A DNA stretch of 64,000 nucleotides from Trileptium ribeirensis (Eukaryota > Nematoda > Enoplea > Enoplida > Thoracostomopsidae), in contig JASANE010028255.1 in the NCBI GenBank assembly GCA_030248225.1, forward strand, positions 62,001 through 126,000, written 5' to 3'. Shown piece by piece: positions 11,851-23,699 of the stretch. Made by a program: the position numbers and the translations under genes. The stretch's first letter is position 1, and the number at the start of each line of letters is the position of its first letter. The notes beneath the pieces are model-generated. The model searched no databases. It worked only from the letters and a program-made list of their open reading frames with translations, and was not told the DNA's origin.

Positions 11851-14061
11851 ATATTAGTGTTGTACCGGGGCAAGAATTCCACCGGGACTAAGGTTGCTCC
11901 GGCCGAGGCCCGAGCCGGGACCGGGGCTAGCCGAAAAGGATTATGTGTTCGATTTTCCAGTGCATATAGAGCATATATATACCACATATACATACAAGCC
12001 GACAGGGAGGTAGAAGGAAGTAAAATCTCCTCATGGGAATCCGGACCCCCACCCCGTGGAGTAAAGTGCACTCTTAGGCAAAAATTTGACGCCGGCGACC
12101 AAAAAAAGTCCTCACTACCGTACCGACCACCCCTACATAAATTTCGCCGGCTACCGGGCGTTACTCACTCCTGGGGGGTTTTACCTCACTGGCGTGTATG
12201 CATCGTCGGCATGTATACAAATAACTATACATGTATAACTATAACCAAATCATTGTTTAATTACTACTCTCTAAGATTATCATGTAAAAATAAATTGAAC
12301 AATTTGCCATATTGTATCATGCATTAAAACAATTTCACAGGTAAAGTTCACAGTTTCAGGAAAATGATGTGGAATCTACGCTGTCCTAGTAAGTAGCAAC
12401 CATTATATCTTCATCTAAAGCTCCAGAATGTTCATCTGTTCTACTAATTTGGTACCAGATTATCTGTTCTATTAATTGAAAAATATTTTTTCTGAAACAG
12501 TAGCCCAGGTCCCGGCACCTAAATTTTACCTTTTCGAGGCTTCGACGTTGCAAAGGCCCGGGGCAAAGCCCCGATATATATATGCACTAGTTGTGGAGAT
12601 ACCATAAATAACGTGGTTTTTTGGGCCCGTTCAATACCTGACTCTCCTTTGTCCGCTTTTTCGGGGAAGATTTTGGAATCGGGATTCACGCCCAACTAAA
12701 ATACAGAAATAGCAAATGGAGATTTCGAGTTTTCAAATGAGTGATCGCGCGAACAAACCCGCCCAGCTAAAGTCGAGTTATGCGTGTCACCCCAAAAATC
12801 CCATTAAGACAATGTCAAATTTTATCATTATAATACCTCTAGTAAGAATTCCTTACTTCGTTCGTTTCACTCACTAGACTCAGAATTAAATGAATAGCAA
12901 ACGTACCGCTACGCGAGCCAAAGTTAGCATAGAAACGGTGCTGTTACAATACATTTTTATACAATTATTTTTGTGTATCGATCTGAAAAATCTATATGTA
13001 CAACGTTTGCATTCAGTTCCTAGACAATAAGCTGTGAGTGAAAGTTTGTACACAGCTATCATGAAATAAGTAGGACACTATAACGAAAACGTATAAAACA
13101 TTTTGTGCCAGTAGGCAGGAGTTTTGTTACAGGTGGAGTACCTTCAATCCCCATGCCGTCCCCTCAGTTATCAACCAATTTTATACCCCCGGGTTCTAAT
13201 TACGCGCCGTTGTGGTTGATGCCCGTTTGCACCAAGCGCACAAATAAATTCGATTATATATTATTAAATGATAACAACAAAATTCGTAACGTTCACACGT
13301 GTCGGTTAAGTTGCAAATGTTACAATTCCAATTTACACTAATGTAATAACGCGCCTCTAGAAGAACTGAACACATACACGTCAGCAATAGTGTCGATAGG
13401 ACGGCGGCCTCTCCGTATCAAATGCTAACATGATAAATGACCCGACGAAGAGTAACTATGCCAGCAATAATGTCTCCAATTGGATTAATGCTAAGGGAGC
13501 ATGAAGTGAAATCATATGAGATCAAATAACATTCAGCAAAACTTTAAGTTATCGATCCGCCAAGTTATGGTAAAATGTGTATAGAAAACTATGCCGTATA
13601 TACACTCAAAAGCGAAAATGACAAACAACTGGTTGTTAGAACTCGACTGACACAAAACAAAATCAAATTGTACTTCCGTGTGTTCAAGCTACATAATACG
13701 CAAATTAGCTTGAACAAAATTTTAGAGTAATAATACTATTGCCATAATGCATGTGTGGGGTTGGGCAGCGCGCCAACCCCCGTTGATGAATACAAGTGGC
13801 TATAGTAACTGCAGTTCGTCACCGAAGACTGTGGGTATCCACCGGGTAGGAGAGCCCAATGACACTTCGTAGAGTGCAACAACATATTGAACACAACTCC
13901 ACAGGTTTTATTCGCTATGCGCCCTGCAGCCCGCTTCGATTTTCTAGCTGTTTGCAGAGAACACAACGACGAGTCCTTTACTATGAAATATTATTAAGGA
14001 AAACAAATAATGCAAGTAATTATATAGTGGCAACCGCGCTAATAATTCGTAACATTACACC
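11851..14061. other. Intergenic stretch, no supported gene
   Basis: About 2.2 kb between LINE A and the DNA transposon. Short open frames here (up to 156 codons at 11,857-12,327) have no domain I recognise and include low-complexity and frame-overlapping sequence. A GC-rich patch near 12,555-12,575 (CGGGGC-AAA-GCCCCG) could fold into a short hairpin. Nothing else is supported. Confidence 0.5.
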
Positions 14062-14088
14062 TATAGTCGCCCGACCTAAAAAAATCGC
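14062..14088 (+). repeat. Left terminal inverted repeat of DNA transposon
   Basis: TATAGTCGCCCGACC followed by TAAAAAAATCGC. It matches the reverse complement of 18,010-18,035 with about two substitutions and one 1-bp length difference in the A-run. Confidence 0.8.
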
Positions 14089-14405
14089 AAAATAAAAATT
14101 TGATTTACTGTTTCTGTACTTTCTAATTGTGGCGTTTCTATGAGTTTGAACATATGTTTGGGCTTAAATATACATATTCTAAATGTTATTTTATTCGAAT
14201 AAACGACGTATTTAACGAAAATCGCCAAAGTTTAGTGATTTTTTTTCGGACACTAAATCCGAAAAAAAATCAACCAGCCCGAAAAAAATCACAACTTTTT
14301 GGCAATTGGTCCATCGCTCTAACAAAAAATAATGTGTTTAATAGTCTTTTGTATCCATTTGTCCAACAAATTGCTTTTGTTTAAATTTTATACAATTCTT
14401 TATCT

Positions 14406-15398
14406 TCACACAGCATCCTCGGTGTCATCCTCCGATGGGTGCGGAGACGTGTTGCAGACGAACCGGTTGAAGCGCTGGATATAATCCAGGATTTTGTTGT
14501 ATCGCACGCTGTCGATGAAGTAGACAGCTTTGCCACGGTCAGATGCACCCTGATCTGTCGTTGACTTGACGGCGAATGGAATAGGTCCGTCGATCAGCAA
14601 GTTAGTGTCAATTATTTCTTGATCCGGATGAGATGGCCAAACGAACTTGACTTGGTTAGGATTCTCGCGCACCTGATAACTACACCGCCGAAATGACATT
14701 TTCAGTTTGTTTTTGGCACCATCAGGATCAAATACGACGATTTTTCTGATATATGGGGCCTGGTCATACAAGACAGCATAAAACAGTTCGTTCGGACATT
14801 CTGGCAGCGAATCACGAGGATGAGAACTAAGGGTTACCGTTGTCTTCTTAACCTGGGCAAGGATGACTTTTTTCTCGAAACGGAAGCGTCGTCGTTCTTT
14901 CTCATTTATATCGGGATCAGAAGTCTCTGATTCGGAATCGCCGTGGCCTTATTGCTGTTGTGCGGCACTCGAACCAGTGGCCGCCTTTGACCGTTGAAGT
15001 TGCTCCTCGGTTGCAACTTCCTGCACTGATCGAAACCTTGACTTTTCCCCTGCCACCGCTGTTTCTCGTTGCTGCAGGAACTTCGGCGTTGTAATCTCCT
15101 CTGCAAGTTTTCGTTTCGGTACCTTGGCCAGGTGATGCTGCTGAAGCACTTTGCGATTGAACATCTCTGTGCGCTCCTCCGGTGTTAGCGCGGGGCGTTG
15201 AGACTGGCCAGAGGTTGCCTCTGGCTCATCAGTTACCCAGGTTGGAAAGTTTCTACTCACCCCTGTTAATGTGCTCTTTAAACCTTGTCTGCCAGCAATA
15301 CCACCTTCGTTATCTCGTTTAATAGCCTGTTGCAATTTAGTGTATGACATCGAGTGTTTGTCGACGATTTTGCGGATACCGATTGCTGGATTACTCAC
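14406..15398 (-). pseudogene. DNA-transposon ORF, main part, one in-frame stop
   Basis: One reading frame of 331 codons from 15,398 down to 14,406, interrupted once by TAA at 14,949-14,951. The beginning (GIRKIVDKHSMSYTKLQQAI) looks like a small helix-turn-helix, similar in style to psq/pogo DNA-binding repeats. A Lys/Gln/Arg-rich middle follows, and then a more ordered C-terminal part with conserved-looking IRKIVVFDPDG, FVWPSHPD and LLIDGPIPFAVKS. The C-terminal domain is unknown to me. The first 32 codons lie at 17,437-17,532, beyond the LINE C insertion, and join in frame. It is probably a DNA-binding or transposition accessory protein; function not established. Confidence 0.6.
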
Positions 15399-15405
15399 CA
15401 GATAT
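15399..15405 (+). repeat. Target-site duplication of LINE C (left copy)
   Basis: CAGATAT, repeated exactly at 17,437-17,443 on the other side of LINE C. Removing LINE C and one copy restores the codon phase of the transposon ORF. Confidence 0.75.
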
Positions 15406-16143
15406 GCCCTTTCTTCACAATAGCATAATCTAGCAAGTGAGATTGAAAGGCAATGAGTGAGAGAAAGAGCAAAAGCCGATTCTTCGGCTTGCTAATATTG
15501 ATACATGAATGAATTGACTTGATTTGAGTTGTTTGCTTCGTGAAACCTGGAACGAATGAACCGCTGCCCGAGACACTGTCAAGCGGCAGCCATCCCGAAC
15601 CGTGGAGCAGCCTTTTGAAACTATCGACTGATGTGGCAGTGACTACATCGCGTGGGAGGCTATTCCAATGTGATACTGTTCGTTAGGCAAACGAAAACTT
15701 AGAGCAATCGAAACGAGGTGTACTTTTGGCGCGCAGTTTGATGTGGGTTTGAGATCGTGTTTGTGTGTCAGGTACAAGGTCGAAAAAGCGAGATAGCGGC
15801 AAATCAACAAAATTGTTGGCCATTTTGTAAATGGCAATCATATCAGCTCTGAGTCGGCGGGTTTCAGGCTTCTACAGTCTTAGTTGGACCAAACGTTCTT
15901 CGTAGGGAAAATGGCTAACATCAGGAATGAGTTTGGTTGTTCTACGTTGAACGTCTTCCAACAGCTTGATATCACGAGCGTAATGTGGGCACCAAGCACA
16001 ACTAGCATATTCGAGGCGAGACCGAATCAAAGCAAAGTAAAGAGGGAGAAAGATCGACTTACTGATGAAAGTAAATGATCGTTTTATAACGCCAAGAATC
16101 CGTTGGGATGACTTTACTATATCGGCACAATGTTCAGAGCATT

Positions 16144-16335
16144 TTAAAGTGTCACTAACTCGAACTCCATTTTTCTACCAAAGTGGAGGCATGAACATTT
16201 TGGTGCATTAAACTCCATGTTGCGGTTATTTGCCCACTCTACTATGTTTTCAATGTCATTGTTAAAATCACAAACATCTAGCAAAGGGTTATTAGAGTCT
16301 ATCCGACGGAGAAGCATAGTGTCATCAGCGAACAT
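16144..16335 (-). pseudogene. LINE C reverse transcriptase, FADD block and thumb start
   Basis: 63 codons beginning MFADDTMLLRRIDSNNPLL, the RT catalytic block, then DIENIVEWANNRNMEFNAPK of the following block. It is separated from the upstream RT blocks by frame changes, and the thumb and C-terminal tail continue to about 15,600 in other frames. Confidence 0.75.
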
Positions 16336-16392
16336 GAAGAGTTTACTGTTTACGTGTCAGTATCGTTAACGTAAAAAGAAATAATATGGGAC

Positions 16393-17178
16393 CTAAAACG
16401 GAGCCCTGTGGAACTCGGCTGTGTACTGGTTGCCAAGAAGATTTTGCGTTTCGAATGGTGACTCGTTGTCGGCGGTTGTTAAAAACGCATCAATGCAATC
16501 TAGGAGTTTACCCTCTATTCCAAATGACTTTAGCTCTCCAATTAGGTGATAATGTGAAACGCGGTCGAATGCTTTCTTTAAATCAAGATAGATAACATCG
16601 ACAAAATCACCCTGATTAATGATGGTAATGATCCAGTCAAGGTAGTCCAGAAGTTGCAGTTCACATGATCTGCCTCGACGAAAGCCGAACTGATAATTCT
16701 TGAACATGTTGTTCGACAATACAAATTGTGTTATAGTATCGGCTATTACCATCTCCATTAGCTTACCGATTGATGAGTTTAAGCTTACTGGGCGATAATT
16801 TTCAGGAAACCACCGAGTACCTTTTTTAAAAAGTGCAACTACATTTCCACAAAGCCAATCATCAGGCAGTGTTGCATCAGCCAAGTATTTATTGAATAAG
16901 TTAATGAGAACTGGTTTCAAAATCTCAGAGCATTGATGTATTACGATGTTAGATATAACGTCTGGACCAGGAGACGCATTAACCTTTAGACGATTTAACG
17001 CTTTAGTTAAATTTGCGTTATTGAAAACGACATTTGATAAGCGAGCGGTAGTGTAGTAGTTAGTGGTGAGATTAAGAGATTGTGTAGCTGGAACAACGAA
17101 AACAGAGGCAAAAAAATTGTTAAGTTCTTGCGCCATATCAAGATCTGATGTTGCAAAGGAGCCGTCTGAACGTTTCAA
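16393..17178 (-). pseudogene. LINE C reverse transcriptase, N-terminal two thirds
   Basis: 261 codons: ELNNFFASVFV, LKVNASPGPDVISNIVI (block 1), VALFKKGTRWFPENYRPVSL (block 2), FGFRRGRSCELQLLDYLD and YLDLKKAFDRVSHYHL with the first catalytic Asp. After IDAFLT the frame is lost (a frameshift near 16,470). The FADDTMLLR block with the Asp pair is in another frame at about 16,335-16,300. The enzyme is inactive in this copy. Confidence 0.8.
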
Positions 17179-17436
17179 TGGGCCGATAGAAGGTTTGTTG
17201 CGATGATTTAGATGAGCATAATGCCAAAACGATTTTTTGTCGTGCTTGATATTATCTGCAATGCGGCGTTCGAAAGAGCGCTTGGCCCGAATGGACTCAT
17301 GATGAACGATATTAGAAGCTGCATGGTACTATAAGTACGTATTTTTCATGAGTTGAGTTACGTTGATAGGCTCGCATTTTGGTGTGTTGTATCGCAAGAG
17401 CACGGCGGATACTGGAATTATACCAAATTGGCTTGT

Positions 17437-17532
17437 CAGATATAAGATATAAGAATATGGATCAGCCTTATATTCTGCCACAGCGCGCGGGTAAGCGATG
17501 GTCTTGCGCAATTTTCTCCGGTTTTCGTTCAT
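17437..17532 (-). pseudogene. DNA-transposon ORF, N-terminal 32 codons
   Basis: Starts with ATG at 17,532 and reads MNENRRKLRKTIAYPRAVAE and on to the target duplication at 17,443-17,437. The codon phase at the left junction (TAT CTG GTG) continues the frame of 15,398-14,406, so one ORF was cut by LINE C. The basic start and AVAEYKADPYSYI fit the first helix of a helix-turn-helix. The remaining frame to 17,329 is LINE sequence read out of frame. Confidence 0.65.
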
Positions 17533-18009
17533 AATAGTAGCCTGGATTACGTTTATTACTCATTTTTATTTAACGATAATATATAACCTTGTAACTATCA
17601 ATGCCTAAAAATTAAAATCGGATACTACAGGCAGCTTTTTTCGGACCATAGTTCATCCGAAGTGTCCGAAAAAAATCAGCTCGTAACTACGAACAGTAAT
17701 TATAAAAATCTATGTTTCATTTTTGTGATGTAGCCGTGTCGATTCCATTAACAGCAAATACTACATTTAACCTCAGGGCGTATTCTGGGATCCGGAGAGA
17801 TGAATTTCGCAAAGGGTGTACTGAATTTTTTTCGTCATAATTTAGGTGGCTTGGTTTGGGCTGATGTTAATCCTGGGCAAACAGCTAAATGATTTTAGTT
17901 TTACGCAGTGTTGATAGTAGAAATTCCGCCCCATTTATAGAGGTGGCCTGAGTCGGCTGTCTTGTGCGACAGTGCGACTAGTGCGGTGATTATTTCGGAC
18001 AAATTTCAG

Positions 18010-18035
18010 GTGATTTTTTCGGTCGGGCGACTATA
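18010..18035 (-). repeat. Right terminal inverted repeat of DNA transposon
   Basis: Read on the minus strand this is TATAGTCGCCCGACC followed by GAAAAAATCAC, the partner of 14,062-14,088. Confidence 0.8.
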
Positions 18036-19659
18036 CATCAAAACGTTAAGCCTATGCTTCTGTAGTAAGATCGTAGTGATATCGATGCGATCAATAGAAA
18101 AACACAATAAATGTATTATATATAACATTTGCCCTATACGAGTATGGAACCAAATCAACCAGCTAATCTATCCGACCAGACTGTAACTTGACTGGCCGAA
18201 AACAGGTCTAATAAACTATCAAAGGTGATTTTAGAATAACAACTTAACAGTACGATACACAGCACGGCATTTAGATTTTGTAAAGTAGGTGTCAGTAAAC
18301 ATATGGATGTACGTTTTACTATACGCAGGATGTACAACGGCAGCCCAGCTGTAATCTGACGGTAAAAATAGCGCTTTTCTGAACTTCAACTGTTTCAAAA
18401 CACCCATACGAGAGAGTGACTAAATGTGGGAAGCTATAACTAATACTTGTACGCGAACGATGTCTAAAAACGATTACAGGACGGGCGGACTTTCATCCGT
18501 TCAAACCATTTTGTCGTACCGTGGTATACACACATGTACACAGAACCACAAAAGAAAAGCACAAATAATAATAAAATGCTAATGCAAAATCTAGTATATA
18601 TACATGTGCTGCTGGTCTCTCAACAGCAAAAAAGCATTACGTACTATCAAACCACAAGGGCAGGTAATATTCTTGTTTCGGGCCAATTACGATGTATGTT
18701 CCAGAGAGGCAATAATGTAAACGCAATACATTAAATATTTCGTCTTTCATCTGTTTTACAACATATAAGTTTCGAAGACCAGGTTCCGGTCCCGGATCCA
18801 GTTTAAATGGACAGTTCCGGTTATTCCCTGGACACAACCCAAAATACGTAACCAACTATGTTTCTAGAAGGGTAGCGGGGTGCGACACCAGGGACAGAAA
18901 CACAAACACAAGCGCATAACAAATCTGAAATTTTACAGAACTACGCGAGCTTCACATAATCAACTGCGCGAGCCAATCTTCTGGCGATAATTATATTGTG
19001 GAGAACTAAGTTTAGGAGTTTCACTGAGCAGTGCAGGACCCCATCACATATAAATCGCTCAGATCTGACTGAGACTGCATAGCTGCAATAAACAACGTCC
19101 CTTTGAAAACAATGTGCTGTCATTTTGGCGACGACTATATATCGGTTGAAGAAAACTCAACTATTTATCTCCTTGACGTAGAACTCACTGTTGACTATCA
19201 ACATAAAAAACAATATCTAATCGATGTTCACGCACTAAAGATTTAAAGCAATTTATTCCGTCATTATATTTTATATGCATTCCTGGCTTCTCCCTAAAGG
19301 TGGAGGGGGGACGGCACCCCCTTCTTTGACCTCCCCATCGGACCGATTCCCCCCAGCTCACACCCCCCTTAAATTTCGGCTCCCCCAGCTCATCCCCCCT
19401 TAAATTTTTGTTGTGGAAGCATGCGGCGAAGTGGCGGGGCAAAGGCGACTGTGGTGCAGATGCCGCCTCGCTCGAATTAGACGCCTCTTGGCGATCGTTG
19501 TTGTTGTTGGCATCACAATTATTATTTTTATGACTTCACCCTTAGCGGTAAAATAACTTGACATTAATGATTTTCGTTTCATACCACTACTATACTATAT
19601 ACTACTACTACTACGTACCTAAATATACGCAAGTGCATATAATATATATAATATATATA

Positions 19660-19710
<51 letters not shown>

Positions 19711-20439
19711 CACTTTAATATATATAATTATATAAATTCGAAAATCCCACTTTGCCGACCCTGGGGGGCAGCTCATCCCCCCTTGATTTTGGAGCTTACA
19801 GAGAAGCCAGCATTATATACGTATAACACTCCGGTTTTAGGAATATGCGAAACAAACGCGTAGCGGAGAAGGTTTATTAGTAGAACGATATAAAATTTTA
19901 AAGCACGATGACTGATTGAGCTTTTGCAGCCGTCGACTATACCTGCTGTACTATTCTTTAGTACCGTTACTGTCCGCCAGAATCGCAAAACGTAAAGCCT
20001 GGTACTAGTAAGGCACACGCAATTCTTTTGCGCTAATACCAGTTGTGGTCTTTTCCAAGCATGTAAGCATCGAGAAAACCCAAATGAATCAGTAAAGAAC
20101 CAAGTTTTGCCTTCACAGTTTCCGTCTTGACATTAGGTTACACGTAAGTGGGTAGCTATGTAGTTCAGATGAAATAAAAAATTCAAAACTCGGAACTCAG
20201 CGTAATTCTTTAAACTACCTAGTATGTCAGCCAAACCCGGAACAAAAAGCAAGAAAAGAGCGTAAATCTTTGGCGATATTACGAAAAGCCAACCTAATTC
20301 AACCAGCGAACAACCAAGACTGGCTAGACTAACTAAAGTTCAACTAACTATATGTTAGCTAATTAAAACAAATCAAAAATATGCAAATTAGGAACAAAAC
20401 AACAAAATTGATTAAATTCCTTGTTGCGCACGGGGTTAG
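18036..20439. other. Non-coding stretch with simple repeats
   Basis: No supported gene. Contains C-rich repeat units, CAGCTCA(C/T) followed by CCCCCCTT, at about 19,349-19,378, 19,382-19,409 and 19,769-19,789, on either side of a (TA)n tract. Short frames in both strands have no domain. An element carrying the C-rich units may have been split by expansion of the (TA)n tract. Confidence 0.5.
19637..19709. repeat. (TA)n microsatellite
   Basis: About 73 bp of almost pure TA dinucleotides with a few AA interruptions on the left. Confidence 0.95.
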
Positions 20440-21150
20440 CGCTGGATTTTGTGCATTAGTCATTTGACTTGAACCGGTTCGCTTTGCACCATATCGAACT
20501 TGGTTCGCACCGGGTTGACCTTGGTTTGCATAGAATTGAATTTGGTTCACGTTGAGTTGGTCTCGGTTTACATTGCATCGTATTTGACTTGCAACGCATT
20601 CGTTTCGATTTGCCCCCAATCGATCATAATTTACACCGTTTGGGTCTCGATTTGTATTGAGTCACACATGGTTTATGCCACATCAGTCTTGATTTGTATC
20701 GATTTCGTCGCAATTTTCTACGAATTGTTCGCAATTTACATTGAGCTGCGTTTGATTTGCACTGAATTGGTCGTAGTTTGCACCGTATTGCTCTCGTTTT
20801 ACGGTAAATCGTGTTGGGTTTTTATACCAAATTCGTTTTGATTTGCATCGGTTAGATCATGGTTTGTACCGTATTGCACCGAATTGATCTTGGTTTGTCT
20901 TGAATTGTGTTCGGTTTGTATCGAACTGATCGGGTTTGCATTAATTCGTGTTTGATTTGCACCGATTTGGTTTTTGTTTGGACCGAACTGATTTGGGTTT
21001 GCGCCCAATTGTTTGTAATTTGCATCAAATTGATCTCGGTTTACGCTTGGTCGTGTTTGAGTTGCGCTGAATCAGTTTTGACTTGCACCGACTTGTATTT
21101 GATTTACACCGGATCGAATTTTATTTGCACCGATTTCGGTAGTTTGTCCC
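20440..21150. repeat. Degenerate 21-bp minisatellite, about 34 units
   Basis: Head-to-tail units of about 21 bp with consensus near TTTGATTTGCACCGAATTGG. Most keep length divisible by three, so both strands read as heptad-like peptides: on the minus strand, units such as GANPNQF, GPNKNQI and GANQTRI (21,008-20,799) and NVNRDQL and NVNQIQF (20,619-20,440). On the plus strand the same units read LICTELV-type hydrophobic repeats. Stops interrupt both. It ends about 620 bp before the LINE B endonuclease, so it may be LINE B 5' sequence, or an independent satellite or repeat-protein remnant. Confidence 0.75.
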
Positions 21151-21771
21151 GATTGCTGTATTATTTATACTCCATTGCCGTTGTTGTTCTTGCACTTGTT
21201 GGATCTCGACTTTACTCCGTTCTACAAAGATTGTTTCTTGATCCTCGACCGTAATTGTTATCGGCTGCACTTGCTCCGATTCTTTGTCGTTGTTCGGCTT
21301 TGAATATACTTGACCGAGCTGGATGGGCCGTAGTATTATTTGCCTTGTACTGTGATTTTCGATCGTTGATTGTGTTAGTCTTGCTCCGTTACTCGAAGTT
21401 GCTTTCGTTGTCTTTCGCCATCTTGCCGTACTACGATTCCTTCGTTTTCGTCGGTACTTTGTGATTCTTTTCTCGGTTGCGGCAATGGAATGCTTCTTTT
21501 GTCTTCCTGTTGCTCTTTCTTATCTTTTTGGCTCGGTTACGTTTGAATTGGGTTCTCGGAATTTGTCTTCAGATTCTGTAGTTGTAGTCGGGTCTGTCAT
21601 TGTTTCTTGCGCATTTATGACGTTCTTTGATGTCGATTCTTTCTGAGTTGTTGTGCTAGGTAGTGTTCTCTGTAGTGGCATTTTAGTATTTTACAATTTA
21701 AACAGGCTTGCGTAATAACGTCCTGGTTATGAGGCCAATTAATTGCTATTACGATTTAACTAGCTTCTATT

Positions 21772-22356
21772 TTGGCTGCTGTCTTATCTAACAAACAACA
21801 AACAATTTTGGCTGTTCTACAAACAACAGTCAACGCACAACCTCTAAACATCCGAGTAGCAACATTCAACGCACGCACCTTACAATCCCGATGGCGGCTA
21901 CGTGAGGCTGTTTGCCTCTGTCATCAACGACGTATATTTATCCTCTTCATTCAAGAGCACCGCCGACGCGAAAACCTCGTTGAGGATATTGGAAATGGAT
22001 GGATATTCCGTGGACACGCTGCATCATCGGCCGGGGTCGGTGGAATCGGCTTCCTTCTCGCACCAGAAGCGGCAAACGCAATTCTCGACATTCAGTTTTT
22101 GTCCGACCGTGTGGCAAAAGTAGTAATGCAATGTCGTGATCGCAGGATGACAGTAATCAATGCCTATGCCCCCACTGCCCCGTCGACAATCAACCATCCA
22201 CATACCACTGATGATTTCTATGATCAACTGTCGGAGGCTGTTAGACTTACATCATCACGAGATTTAATGGTAGTGACCGGCGACTTCAACGCACCTCTAT
22301 CTCAGGATAACCTCGTTGTCCGCAACCGCGCATTAAAAAGTTCAATAGCCAGCTAA
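21772..22356 (+). pseudogene. LINE B APE endonuclease
   Basis: 194 codons from an N-terminal LNIRVATFNARTLQ (first APE block, Asn) through FILFIQEHRR with the catalytic-type Glu, GVGGIGFLLAP, VINAYAPTAP, and VVTGDFNAPLS (GDFN block). The last block (SDH) is lost because the frame ends at 22,356, in a region with several stops. The gene is therefore truncated or frameshifted before the end of the domain. Confidence 0.8.
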
Positions 22357-22556
22357 CGTTTCGCGACCTGAATAACCGGCGTGCACGGCTTGATCGATTT
22401 GGTACTTCTACCATACCATCAGCGGCATCAAGCTCCTGCAGTGCGATCGATAGCACCATCGTCATTAACTTCTGACCATTGATTAATAGAATTGACAATG
22501 GATCTTCGCTGGAGTCGTAGGCGACCACCTCAGCCGCGACCTTACTGGTTTGCAGT

Positions 22557-22841
22557 TTGCAAAACCAAGGTACTGCACGAAGCTTCCAAGATGCTTTTGA
22601 TATTGCGTATGACTCATCAATCGGCTATGCAAGCTTCATTGCAGCTGTAAATACTAGCAGCGAAGTGCTATCTAAAATGGTACCGTCGAAGCACGTTCCA
22701 AAATGGCTGCATGATACAAGGATTATCAATGCACAGAGAAACGCCCAGAGGATTGCAGCGCAGTATGGACAAAATTCCGTCGAAGGAAAGCGCGCCGCCG
22801 ACGCTGTGCGCGACGTCCATACTCTTGTTTCGAGGAAGTAG
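22557..22841 (+). pseudogene. LINE B EN-RT linker fragment
   Basis: 94 codons with FDIAYDSSIGYASFIAAVN and PKWLHDTRIINAQRNAQRIA. The WLHDTRIINAQRNAQR segment resembles the basic 'W...LI..K..A......' helix between endonuclease and RT of many LINEs. The sequence continues into another frame toward the RT. Assigned by position. Confidence 0.5.
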
Positions 22842-23131
22842 CTCAATCCATCATCAGCACTATTGCAAGCGCATCCCAGGCAGGTCGACATTCCGCTGTA
22901 TGGCGAGCACTAGACGATCTCACTGGTAGAAAGACCCGACCGCAATCACTCGTCTCAGCTTCATCTTTTGATGAACGCAAGCAGCAGCTGGCCACGCATT
23001 TTTCGGCAGTCCTAAATGCTCCTCTGCCCCCTACATCATTAGAGCGGCCGACTACATTAGCACCTCTCGAAGCACCAGAGTTTGCAGTAGCTGCATACGA
23101 TAGCAGTGAGGTTGAAGCTGCGCTAGTAACA

Positions 23132-23677
23132 ATGCGGTCTAACGGCGCTCCTGGACCAGATGGTATTCCTGCTCGTGTGCTAAAATTGCCGTCTATGATC
23201 CACACTGTCACAGCCGTCCTGAACAGTCACTCTGTGCTGACTGGTCATCGCACTCCGGACATGTGGCGCACTGCAACAGTGGTAGCGATTCCGAAAAAGG
23301 GTTCATCCTTATCTCTTAACAACCAACGAGGTATCAGTCTGATGTGCATTTCGGCAAAACTGTCCAACAAAATCCTGCTCCATCGCCTGCAGCCACATCT
23401 TATTTCAGACATCCTTCCACATCAAAGCGGGTTTCTGCCTGACAGAACGACGACTGAGCATATTGCTACTCTTCGCTTGGTCATAGATTCTTGTCGCCAG
23501 CGCCTTCGGTCCGTATCAGTAGTATTTGTTGATTTTACGAAGGCGTTCGATAGCCTGGCACGGCCGGCCATTGTAGCGGCACTCCGATTCCACGGCGTAC
23601 CTGATTTACTCATCACGGCTGTAATGGATTTGTATCAAAACAGTAGCGCCGCTGTGAAGACGCCCCAAGGCTTCTGA
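23132..23677 (+). pseudogene. LINE B reverse transcriptase, N-terminal part
   Basis: 181 codons with SNGAPGPDGIPARVLK (block 1), VVAIPKKGSSLSLNNQRGIS (block 2), SGFLPDRTTTEHIATLRLV and VVFVDFTKAFDSLARPAI with the first catalytic Asp. It stops at 23,677 after VKTPQGF, and the next frame opens 23 bp later. One small indel at about 23,675-23,700 can explain the break. Confidence 0.8.
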
Positions 23678-23699
23678 CTGTTTTGCAACGACATCTGGC

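Larger units (their letters stand above)
15406..17436 (-). mobile_element. LINE C: 5'-truncated CR1/Jockey-like LINE
   Basis: A 2.03-kb minus-strand LINE inside the DNA transposon. From its 5' end it reads PIWYNSSIRRALAIQHTKMR, then RRIADNIKHDKKSFWHYAHL (end of the EN-RT linker), RT, FADD, and a C-terminal WNSLPRDVVTATSVDSFKRLL tail near 15,670-15,600, all typical of the CR1/Jockey group. Flanked by the 7-bp duplication CAGATAT (15,399-15,405 and 17,437-17,443). The endonuclease is absent, consistent with 5' truncation during target-primed reverse transcription. Confidence 0.85.
14062..18035 (-). mobile_element. DNA transposon with TIRs, interrupted by LINE C
   Basis: Bounded by inverted repeats that begin TATAGTCGCCCGACC on both sides (14,062-14,088; 18,035-18,010). 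The outer TA on each side fits a TA target duplication. Just inside are further copies of CCGAAAAAAATC-type motifs (14,248-14,292; 17,634-17,690; 17,993-18,008), like subterminal transposase-binding repeats. After removing the nested LINE the element is about 1.94 kb with one minus-strand ORF of about 360 codons. The superfamily is not recognised; the ORF lacks an obvious DDE transposase signature, so it may be non-autonomous with a captured gene. Confidence 0.7.

Noticed and set aside
15210..15245. CTGATGAG followed by a strong stem on the minus strand, hammerhead-ribozyme-like
   Set aside because: The GAAA core after stem II is missing and the sequence is inside the transposon coding frame.
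19558..19863. 101-codon frame with long Tyr/Ile run
   Set aside because: It is the translation of the (TA)n microsatellite.
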